Below, piece after piece: positions 31,680 to 42,300 of a stretch of 64,000 nucleotides of DNA (its first letter is position 1; each line of letters begins with the position of its first letter). This DNA is from Branchiostoma lanceolatum. Lineage: Eukaryota; Chordata; Leptocardii; Amphioxiformes; Branchiostomatidae. The translations under genes were made by a program, and so were the position numbers. Below the pieces are notes generated by a model. It was not told where the DNA came from, did not search any database, and saw nothing but the letters and a program-made list of their open reading frames with translations. The stretch is taken from contig NC_089722.1 of assembly GCF_035083965.1 (NCBI RefSeq), positions 39,975,958 through 40,039,957 of the forward strand, read 5' to 3'.

Positions 31680-34600
31680 TCCGTTCTAAAAAAAATCTGG
31701 TTCCGAATGACCTGACTTTCAGAAACTGCACCACCCGTATACATTTTATTCTCGGTTGAATTTGGCTTCCTGATACTCCTTGGTGACAGTATCATCAAAT
31801 AGCCTAGAATGTGCTGCCACCATGATAAAGTTGCAGCGCCACTGTACGGCGAACAATAGTACAGCACATCGCATATTCTGACCATGAGTGCCTGTTTTAG
31901 TCCGAAAATGGGACTTTCCCATGCTGCAACGCTTCCATGGAGTATCATGAGTAAATTTGGAGCATGATACTGTCCGTATATGGAGCTTTCCCATACTGCA
32001 ACGCGTCTATGGAGTATTTTGAGTGAATTTTGAGCATGATATTTCCGGATATGTAACTTTCTTATAATGCACCGCTATCACTAGTATAGATCTATAGTAT
32101 TTCGATGGAGTATGTGCTTCATATGATATCGTGTCAACTCCTAATTTGTCTAAATTTATTTCCAAAATATATCATCTCAAGGGCGACATAATCCTTGATC
32201 AATTACAATGAAACCTACATACAATATATGAACCGTATCACAGCAAGAATCGCCAATGACGCGTATCTTGAAAAAAAAGACGTCTTATTTGTCCGGACAC
32301 GCAACAGAAATGAACACCCAAAACCATGCCCGGAAACGGTCGGAATATGTAGCATGTCATGTTACTCCAAATATGTCCGAACACTGTCACTGATTCTTGG
32401 TATATCTCTAGCTCTCTAGCTCTTGTATCTGTGTCGTGAATTGAACATGAGTACGGAACAAGAAACGCCAATGGCACGTATTCGGAAAAAACTGGAAGCT
32501 TTTATCCGTCCGGATATGCTTCGGAACAATTTCTGAATCATGATATTTGCGGATGTAGTAAATATCGAATGTCGTCCGAAAATGGTCCAGAAATGAGGCA
32601 TATCATGCTACGTGTCAACTCCTAATATGTCCAAAATTTATTCCTGGAATATAATTACCTTGGATATGTTCAGAATATAAAGCGTGTTATGCATTCGGAA
32701 GCAAGATACGTCAATGGCGCGTATCTTGAAATATAGGAAAGTCTTATTCGTCCGGATTCGCAACAAAACATGTCCGGACTCAGGATATTCCAGGATATGG
32801 TAAATATCAGACATCTTGTCCGGACACATTCCAAATATCAAGCATGTCTTGGAATATATCAACTCCGAATTTTTCCGGAAATCAGCCCCTTTCGCATAGT
32901 GTGTCTGTGAAACTCTCCTAGCTTCAAATTGACACACTAGGGAGAAATAACTACTTTCTGATGTAGGTATTAGTTTAACAAGTCACCAAACAGTGGATAA
33001 TGGAATTCGAAGTTACCGTGTTCTCGGCTTGTCCATGCTTGTCCATCGTCTGAGGTCAATTTGCACCCTGACCCCGTCCTCGCTCCATCCACTTCGGTCC
33101 TGACTCCCGAGTTCATGCAGGTCATTTCTCGTCATCCCAGTTCAGAAAAGAAGAATCTTACGGTGTAATCCGTCAGATCATATCGAGAATATGAGGACTT
33201 GAACTCAGATACCGAGCATCGGCACACCCCGGTTTCCTCTAACCGTTAAGTTCCGCGCTCACATTCCAGGCATGCGTGGTAGACATACACTACTATACAA
33301 ACGGACCAATCAGAAATGAGGCATGCTAGGGTCCATCTGGTGGCCCGATGTACACATACCAGAGCGTTTCTTGGCACAATGTTCAATCTTCAAGACAGGC
33401 AAGCCGGTATTAACACAGAACTGTGCTGGAAGGGTGCCGTTATATATTTCTAGGGCAGGCTACATGCTTGTAGACACGTATACAAGCATTACCAATGAAT
33501 TCACATCATGCAGTAGCAATATTTGAATATTGCAGTTATATGTTGTATTTCAATTTTCAAGTTTAGCATAATACACTCTTGTAATATTTTCTAAGATTTT
33601 AAAAACTACCAAAAACCCAAAATGGTATATTTGCTGATTGATTTGATTGATATGCATAGAGGCAAAAAAGCTCCTCCTAGAGGCATAAGATATTATTGTA
33701 CCAACCGTATCCTGATCGTGATACGTACGAACACGTCCGGAAATCTAAGTGGCCCACAATCCACCTCTGCTATGAATTGTCATTTCCGACTTATTTCCGG
33801 ACAATTGATTCTGTTCAATTTCGGAGTCCGGAACGCCTTCAGAAAATATGCTACGTATACGGATTTCAGATATTTCCCGCAAACGCACATGGCACGTATT
33901 CGGAAGAATCAGGAGCACTTGCTTTGCTTTAACAAAGATAGCAACTTTTTCGGAGTCAATATATTCTCGGATATGTAGCGTGTTTTGACGTAGTCATGAC
34001 ACAGCATGGATTGCTGAAGTATCTTAACAGATATCTCCGTATGTGTAAAGAACACGTATCCGGAGTTACAAAACGCCCATGTACAGTATCCGCAAATATC
34101 ATTTGTCGAATTTTTCTGCATACGCAATCAAACAATTCCTGATTGAAAATATTTCCGTAAATGTTATGTATCGACAAAATGTCCGGAAACGCTCAGCCTA
34201 CTACGTGGCATGTCCAATAATGTGTCAAACTCATGATTTGTCCGTATACATGTATCCAAAGAATTCGGAAAAGTCATATTTATCCGGATTTGCTAGGAAA
34301 CATTTCTTGACAAAAAATATGTCCGAATATGTTAGTGGTCGAAAAAGCACTTGCAAATGGTTTGTATATTTGACATGCCCAGTGATGTGTCAAACTTTGG
34401 ATTTGTCCAGAAATACTATTTGAATGGATAACAACATTTTCGGAGTCAATATATTCACGGATATCTGACCTTTCACGACAGAGTCAGAATACAACATGGA
34501 TTGCCGGAGTATCGTAACAATGAATATCTCCGTATACATACAGAAACACATATCTGGAGTAAGGATACGACCCTAAACAGTATCCGGAAAAATAAAATGT

Positions 34601-34740
34601 TGTATTTTTCCGGATTTGCTTGGAAAAATATATTGAATCAAAATATTTCCGAATATGTTAGGTATCGATTTGAGTACTTGGAAACGGTCCGAATATGTGA
34701 CATGCCCAGTGATGTGTCAATTTCGGATTTGTCCGGAAAT
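31680..34740. repeat. Right subterminal region of the CACTA-like element, TCCGGA-rich
   Basis: Numerous TTTCCGGA, GTCCGGA and TCCGAATATG motifs in both orientations, with loose local repetition (for example GGCGCGTATCTTGAAA at about 32258 and 32715, CATGCCCAGTGATGTGTCAA at about 34374 and 34706). It mirrors the left subterminal region at 25240-26350. No gene seen. Confidence 0.65.
33188..33258 (-). repeat. tRNA-like sequence (SINE head or tRNA pseudogene)
   Basis: The minus strand contains an A-box-like TTAACGGTTAGAGG and, about 35 nt on, a B-box-like GAGTTCAAGTCC. No perfect cloverleaf was drawn. Probably a SINE remnant inside the CACTA element. Confidence 0.4.
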
Positions 34741-34759
34741 GGACCCCTTTCGCGCAGTG

Positions 34760-36040
34760 TCAGCCCGGCCGTCTTGTTTCCTCCACTTTGCAGAGTCGTC
34801 AGCCCGGCCGTCTTGCTTCCCCCACTTTGCAGAGTCGTCAGCCCGGCCGTCTTGTTTCCTCCACTTTGCAGAGTCGTCAGCCCGGCCGTCTTGCTTCCCC
34901 CACTTTGCAGAGTCGTCAGCCCGGCCGTCTTGTTTCCTCCACTTTGCAGAGTCGTCAGCCCGGCCGTCTTGTTTCCCCAACTTTGCAGAGTGGTCAGCCC
35001 GGCCGTCTTGCTTCCCCAACTTTGCAGAGTCGTCAGCCCGGCCGTCTTGTTTCCTCCATATTGCAGAGTCATCAGCCCGGCCGTCTTGCTTCCCCAACTT
35101 TGCAGAGTCGTCAGCCCGGCCGTCTTGCTTCCCCCACTTTGCAGAGTCGACAGCCCGGCCGTCTTGTTTCCTCCATATTGCAGAGTCGTCAGCCCGGCCG
35201 TCTTGCTTCCCCAACTTTGCAGAGTCGTCAGCCCGGCCGTCTTGTTTCCCCCATATTGCAGAGTCATCAGCCCGGCCGTCTTGCTTCCCCAACTTTGCAG
35301 AGTCGACAGCCCGGCCGTCTTGTTTCCTCCATATTGCAGAGTCGTCAGCCCGGCCGTCTTGCTTCCCCAACTTTGCAGAGTCGTCAGCCCGGCCGTCTTG
35401 TTTCCCCCACTTTGCAGAGTCGACAGCCCGGCCGTCTTGTTTCCTCCATATTGCAGAGTCGTCAGCCCGGCCGTCTTGTATCATCTTCCACTTTGCAGAG
35501 TCGTCAGCCCGGCCGTCTTGTTTCCTCCACTTTGCAGAGTCGTCAGCCCGGCCGTCTTGCTTCCCCCACTTTGCAGAGTCGTCAGCCCGGCCGTCTTGCT
35601 TCCCCAACTTTGCAGAGTCGTCAGCCCGGCCGTCTTGCTTCCCCCACTTTGCAGAGTCGACAGCCCGGCCGTCTTGTTTCCTCCACTTTGCAGAGTCGTC
35701 AGCCCGGCCGTCTTGCTTCCTCCACTTTGCAGAGTCGTCAGCCCGGCCGTCTTGTATCCCCAACTTTGCAGAGTCGTCAGCCCGGCCGTCTTGTTTCATC
35801 TTCCACTTTGCAGAGTCGTCAGCCCGGCCGTCTTGCTTCCCCAACTTTGCAGAGTCGTCAGCCCGGCCGTCTTGCTTCCCCAACTTTGCAGAGTCGTCAG
35901 CCCGGCCGTCTTGCTTCCCCAACTTTGCAGAGTCGTCAGCGGAAAGGCCGTTCAGGATGTATCCATCAGCGAAAAGCGTGCTGGTCCCAAGCAAGACCAT
36001 CAAACCCACCGTGAAGGCCGCGAGGACATTCATGTTTCGG
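34760..36040 (-). CDS. 5' half of a secreted 13-residue-repeat protein gene (signal peptide plus about 30 repeats)
   Basis: Unrecognised protein. The minus-strand exon starts at an acceptor (CCATTTTAG, first base 36040); ATG at 36033-36031. The N-terminus MNVLAAFTVGLMVLLGTS, with TLFADG following, is a textbook signal peptide (likely cut after LFA). After a short spacer (YILNGLS) come about 30 repeats of ADDSAK(W/L)(G/R)KQDGR. Repeat changes are often silent in this frame (GAC/GAT, AAA/AAG), and two 3-nt insertions (near 35480 and 35795) keep it open. The array runs into the CACTA element at 34759, where the frame continues 14 residues (TARKGSISGQIRN) to a stop near 34717, so today's product would be about 438 aa. 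Ancestral continuation: 23777-25229. It could be a structural secretion, an adhesive or a multi-peptide precursor. No dibasic processing sites are seen, which weakens the last. Confidence 0.65.
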
Positions 36041-36479
36041 CTAAAATGGGTCATATGAATAATATGAAAGCATTAGTGGTTATCCATTGAGAACTGTAAT
36101 TTTTTTTATTCAGAAAGCATCGGTTGTTATGTTGAGAAGTTTGTCTGAACTGCATTAAATTTGGCTTTTTCCGGAGAGAACACACCTAAAAATAAAATAT
36201 TTATCAAAATAGGCCCATGATCACCATATCTTATTAAATGTGCTAAGAGATTTACTTTGCAATAAATTAGAAGTGGCAAAGTTAGGCTGAGCTTTGCAAT
36301 GTGACACAGCGTTAGACAGGCCCCAAGATCTGCCAGTGGGAAATAGATTAAATTCTACATCCACATGGCCACTGCTGATATACTAGTACTCCATTCACAA
36401 AGAAAAAGAATGCTACGTATTAAACAAATGGTTAAACACCTGAACAAGATGACGTGCACATGCAGTGTAAATGATAAAG

Positions 36480-36605
36480 AACAAAGACACACACCCTGAA
36501 AAATAGATCGCTAAAGATATGGATGTCTCTTCCAGTCGTCGCTCGGTGTTCTCTGGTCTGTGGATAGTGCGAGTTTTGAAGCCAGCTCAGGGGACTTCTT
36601 TTATA
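36480..36605 (-). promoter_or_regulatory. TATA box and probable 5'UTR exon of the repeat-protein gene
   Basis: The minus strand has GGTATAAAAG (TATA core at 36598-36605). A start about 30 bp downstream (near 36570) would give a short leader exon. A possible donor is TTTTTCAGG/GTGTGT near 36497, joining to the acceptor at 36041-36042. A TATA box plus leader exon plus signal-peptide exon suits a highly expressed secreted product. The donor is the weakest part. 36060-36480 shows no other feature. Confidence 0.4.
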
Positions 36606-36609
36606 CCCT

Positions 36610-39373
36610 TGCTGGTTGAATTCAATATGATTGGCAGATGTGTTATTTCCGTTTTCTCCGAACCATATTGAAATGTGTAGATTAATATGAATATGATTGT
36701 TTGACCATGTGCTTGTGAACGACAGACCATCTGATGCTGCAAGAGGAAAGCAAATATAGTCTCAATGGAATTTTACTGTTGAACCGTTTCCTGAAAAACT
36801 AGATTGTCATACATTGTCACCGATGCAATTGTTGTGCAATAAAATCGTTCGTTCCTTATGTATAATGTTTTTGATTTTTCTAGAAAGAGCAGTTTCCATT
36901 TAAATCATTTGGACTGTAACTGTTGCAATTTGTCTTTGTGTCACTGATATTTTTGCGGTCACACGCGTACGTTTATACTTTTTTCAGTTTGCAAAAATGA
37001 GAAGTGCACGCTCTTATGTAATTTTTTTGTCTCCAGATATTGCCTTTGCACAGCACTTATAAAGGACGCAAATACAACGTATTAAAACGGAAGACACAGG
37101 CAGCAGGAACAAGGAGATCTTAGGAATTTCCGAGTGTTGTGGGTTGGCAGAAAGTTTAATTTCCTTTTGATATACGGCTTCGGGGGTGCTGATATTTGAA
37201 GAAAACTTATATTACATGTCTGAATTGCAAAGCAAATTCGTATATCAAGGAGGAAATATCAAAGAGGAAATATCACATCTATCGACAGATGCAACCATGG
37301 CATTTCTATACTCTTTTTCTGTCTACTGTTTGAGGCAACAATTGTAAAAAAGCTGTAATTTCCAACATTATAAGTGTTGCGCAAAGAGCAATAACTAAAA
37401 AGTTTCAATTGGCTGACGTTCCCGGTTGACTTTTTGCTAACTTTTGCCACCCCCCACCCCCACGAAAGGCCAGGTGAGTAAAGTAGAGGTATGTATTATA
37501 ATCATCATTGACGTTTTTCGCTAGCGGTTGTGCTGGCTTTCGAACTGGCGTATACCGTGACGCAATGCCCTCAGAGTAAGCGTATAGTCCAACTAACTGG
37601 CGGTATAATACCAGAGTCAGAAGCATATTTTGTGTTCAAGGTGAACTCAGTGATCAGATGTCGTGTTTCCAAATAAAGGAAACAGGAATTATAGGGGCAG
37701 CTTGAGATTGAGTTCCGACGAGCAAGCAGCTGCATTTAGATAAATCAACAATGTTCTGATCCCCTCCCCAGAACGCCCTCCAGATATATGTATTTCCCTA
37801 TTGTCAGGGAATTGGCGCCATCTCAGACGATATTGAGTTTATTTTTCTTTGCGTTAGCTGATATTTTGGCGTCCCCTTCCCCATTGTTTCCGTTAAGAAT
37901 AACTCTGATGATATTTCCCTGGACACCACAGGGATGGTCCGGTATGTTTTCTTTCTTTCCGCCTCCTCCTGCCACTTGGTCAAATATATTTACGTTTTTT
38001 TCCAGCCAAATAACCAATGTTACCATAGAGGTAGAGTGGGCGTTTTGATCGTACTTTGTCAAATATCGACCTATTGAAGTCCGGTTAGATGATCCCTGAC
38101 AAATATTTTGTAGTCTTTGATTATCCGGGGTCACCTAGTGTTATCGTTATTATGTGAACATAAAACCCATTAATGCAGAAACGGATCAGAAAACATAGAA
38201 ATAAAAATCAATTTTTGGTCATCTGAATAAATTGCATACATGTTTTATGTATCTTCGTGTACATTTGTAATTTCATATGTTGAGCGGCGTTAGTTTGGTC
38301 ACTTCTTTGCATGTTTGTTAGTTTATTTGTCAATTTTGGTATAAGTTTCTGGACAGCTTATGATGATCTGGCCAAATAGAAAATTGAGCTACGAAATATA
38401 CTGTGCTATATCACACAAGTGTTGGTATAAAAAAACATGTACAGTTCATCTTGTGTGTGTGTGGGGGGGGGGCATTTTATATAGCAATTGGATGATAGAT
38501 ACACATATCAAACACAATGCCTACCGCAAAATCGATATGAAATCAAAGCGTTAGAGTAAACTACAATTTATTTTCTCTGCTACCCATATACATGCCAATT
38601 CCTAATACTATCCAGTGAGAGAACCAGAGAGGGGCGAAATAAGAAAACAAAAACACAGACTTTCTATCATCGTTACACAAGAATGTCAAAAATGTCATTG
38701 AACCTTGCTTGAGGTATGTGTGGACGTCCCATCATACATTTCCTTTCAGTTCATTTTATTTATACAGGGCAAATACAACTCAGGCTATGAAGCCTGGTTT
38801 TCAGGTATCCCTGATTTTACATTGCAATAACAAGTCAATTGAATATCAAACTCTATGGTACACACATACTCGTAAGAGGGCAACATAACATGTACCAGAA
38901 CTTATTGCTCTGTGATTCTTTGACATCTGTTGTTACAGTGATGATGTTATTGAGAAACATGTAATAGGAGTGGTTCATCACCATGTAGGTTCTTGACACT
39001 GATACTGCCCACACACACCACATTGGAACGCTATCTTTAGTAAGGTCATGCTTTGACGTAAACAAACGATATGTTAAGAACATCACGCATATCCGCCAAA
39101 TCATTTGTAATACTCAATAGACGCGGAACGGCTAATATCTTTGATATCAGGATATCATTGATGATATGACCAATAGCGGGCTTTCCGGACCGATCGAATA
39201 TCCTTTCATAATGACCAGTGAACCCGACAGAAACGACCACGTCCACACCAGTACACGACTTCGTAAATATTAGAAAACCACGACCTTCTCCAAACGTCCA
39301 CCGTCCGGTCCTGTGAACAGAAGTCTGTCTTTTCTGGAGTGCGGGATCCAAAGCTGTGGCCGAAGAAGGCGAA
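36610..39373. other. Intergenic, no gene seen
   Basis: AT-rich. Short G-run at about 38461-38471 after a GT tract. Open frames of 60-120 codons (for example 37788-38048) have no family character or splice context. Confidence 0.5.
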
Positions 39374-42300
39374 ATGAAGGTCTTAGAATGTGTGCCGCTA
39401 CTCGTCCTAGTTCTCACTCTATCTGGCGATTCAAGTAAGGCTTATCATGCTTTCTTAGATTTCTAGTCACATGTTGATAGCATAGAATATGCTGTGGATA
39501 TTAAAAAGACTACCACTCGTTTTAATACAGAGATGGATTTCCTTCTAATCGTCTTGGAATACTTTTTTTGGGTGAAGAATTGGTAAGATAATTTCATCAG
39601 TGGTTCTTCGGATATGGTTTGTAGATAAACAAATCCCTGCAAAAAAATGTTGAGTATTGCATCATACTCAACATTTTCACTTGGCCCTAATATGTATACA
39701 TTGTATTCTGAATACCACCGATTGCTTGGTAACAGTGTGATCAGAACCACCTATATGCGTGGAGTTCTTTGTTTGAACAGGATTGTGACAAAGCGATTGA
39801 ATGTGTACAGATGTGTACATATACATGGGATGAAATGTAAATATCAAGTAAGATGGTGTCAACCTCAACTGTATGAAATGTTTGCGGAGTCGTATATCTG
39901 TTGTCTTTCATAACTCCGCCAGGTATAAAATTTGAACATCACATTAAAAGAATATCTTCTAAAGAATTCGTTAAACAACTTTAACGTAACGATAACAATA
40001 ATCATTCATGAAAACATGTCGATCTGTATCAAACAAAAAACAGTTCTGACGAGCAAAAAGAACGATCTATGTATGATCTTAGTCATATGACTCTCTTTTA
40101 TACAAATCAGTAAAATAGGCCTGCATCCAGCGCCAAAACTGAATAGTCTCCTGAAGACGTAACAACAAGTTGGCTGGAAGCGTTATGCATTGCGTATTTC
40201 ATATGTAATTCGACACCACGTATTTCATCATTCTTTTGTACCTCGCAGGATATCTCTTAGCGCCCACCCCCCTCAACCTTAACAATACGTCTTCGCGCAT
40301 TAAGACATTGTTGTCATGCAGTTATTACGTGAATTGCCGATCAGTGTGGGAAATTGACTGCACAACATTATTTCTTCAACGTGTCACGCGATCAGCGGGA
40401 CACACACAGTGACTTAACTGTTATTTCTTTGTATACTACTTGGGGCAACTCGTGCGCATTTCGCACTGATACATGCTCTTTAAGTAGAGCACCAGAAAGA
40501 GTAAAACGACGATACTAGGCCTCCCTCACTAGCCTGGAGTCCAGCCTTCTTAGCTTTAGTCCGCTACCAAGCTTGGCTTAAGAAGGCTGGACTCTAGACT
40601 TCCCCCTCACACAATTCGGTCATCACATATTTTACTACTAAACTTCTTTCTGGTCGTCATAGTTCGAAGCCTGCGGTCCCGTGTATGAGGGAGGATCAGC
40701 CGGTAGCCTTAACTGTCAAACCTATGCACGTAAAAGAACCCAGTATACTTAAAGAGAAGAGTAGAGTAAAGTTGACGCTAGCCGATTCTAGATACGTGAG
40801 CCGTAGCGAAGCTTCTCTGCACTACTATCTAACGAAAAAGCGCCACGTTGTGACCAAGATCAACCAGAAATTTAAAACAAAACTCGTTGAATTAAATTTG
40901 ACATTATGTGCGTAAGACGCACTGCTAAACTGGATGCTCTTTATTTCATCAACAGCCGAATCTCACTCTATAAAAGGGGTCATTTCCCTCTCTTAGAGAC
41001 CTCCAGACCTTACTCAGATTTTGTTTTCTACGTTATGAGACCGGATGTTGCCTGAAGTAACCCCATTGGCCAGAGCTGATTTCATCAGGTATCCTTGTCC
41101 CTTTAGATAGGCTAGAACCTATTATGTTTCAAGAACGTTGACTAAGACGACTCACAATATGATGATAGATTTATTGCAAAACCATGTCAGAAGCTAATTG
41201 CAAACGAAGCAAACAGTGGTATCCAACGAGTGTATACATACAAGAGAAGCAAAATAAAATACGTAAATAAAAATAAGAGCTGTTCTAAATCTATATCTAT
41301 TTCAAGAAGGATTGACGTATTTTCTGAAGGGAGTCGAAAATCAATTGCCCAAGTTTTTGATAAATAAAGTATTTAGGCGACTGGAGCAATAGTTTTTTTT
41401 TGTTGATCGGCAAGTTGTGGAAAGGTTGGGAAAATTTTCTGTTAAAGGAGTCCTAAACTCCAGAAGGCGGTGTTATTTTCCACTAGATTATGTATCAATG
41501 AATACATAATCAGCCGACTTTGTACAGAATTCCGCTTGTGGTGAATTACACAAGGTGTGTTTTGTAAAACAATATTATACTCACTAAACCCCTGCAGACC
41601 CTACCAGTGTATTCCCTATGCGTAAACATACATTGTTAAACGTGGATATTTCGGCGTAAATGAGGGTGGTTAAGCACAATAAAAAGGCCGATTGTTAATA
41701 AGATATAAAAGAACACATAGCAAGACGAGTTTTTCTTAACCACCCTGACATTCTATTTGTAATCTAACTTTTGTCAGGCATTGTCAGGCACATTGTAAAA
41801 AACACATAGGCTGAGGGTCACCTGGGGAATTTGGTAGAATACTGAATACTTTTGGATGCGTGTGGACTAGTGGGTACTTTAACGTACACTGTAAAAAATA
41901 TTCATTTCTACTTCCTAAAATTACCATCCATTGGAAAATAACTCCCCCCTCTGGAGTTTAGGACTCCTTCAATAGTATATGCTTCTTACAGAATAGCATT
42001 GTGGACATCGACAGCTGGAATGTGATCACGTTGTTCATCTTCCACTGCTTTCCCTGTACAGCATTTACGTTTTCTGTCGTCTCGTTTTTATCTTTCCTTT
42101 TCTATTCTTTAATGAATGAGCACCTGCTTTGATTTTATAAAAAGTCGACCGTAAGTCAAAACTTTAGAAAAATTTCATCACCATCACCACATTATCTTGC
42201 CGCAAGGTATCATTCTAGTAGAAAGACACATCAATTTCCAAATATAAATTTAAAGTCAAATAATGAAAACATTCAAGTGATAACTTAGATTTGGTACGTA

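Larger units (their letters stand above)
25230..34759. mobile_element. 9.53-kb CACTA/EnSpm-like transposon inserted in the repeat-protein gene
   Basis: Left terminus CACTATGCGAAAGGGG (25230) and inverted right terminus CACTGCGCGAAAGGGG (ending 34759); similarity continues into ATTTCCGGACA on both sides. Direct TCA flanks at 25227-25229 and 34760-34762. A 3-bp duplication and CACTA ends are hallmarks of the EnSpm/CACTA superfamily. Both flanks are the same 39-bp repeat array, interrupted at GTCG^TCA^GCCC, so the insertion point is exact. Subterminal regions are dense in TCCGGA motifs, as expected for transposase-binding arrays. I did not find a recognisable DDE transposase. A minus-strand acidic-tailed ORF (27079-27494) may be an accessory protein. 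The interior contains LINE, gag-like and satellite debris, so it is probably non-autonomous or decayed. Confidence 0.85.

Noticed and set aside
23790-35940. CRISPR-like array
   Set aside because: Units are contiguous 39-bp tandem repeats without unique spacers, in a eukaryotic context.
34760-36040. Interpreting the 13-residue repeats as a classical neuropeptide precursor
   Set aside because: No KR/RR dibasic sites separate the units. GK and GR occur, but with single basic residues and an acidic context, so the claim is not supported beyond speculation.
23777-36040. Treating the two 39-bp arrays as independent satellites
   Set aside because: The TCA duplication, complementary transposon ends and exact unit phase show that they are one array split by an insertion.
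39046-39417. 123-codon minus frame
   Set aside because: It runs antisense over the signal-peptide exon of the plus-strand ShK-CAP gene and has no family features.
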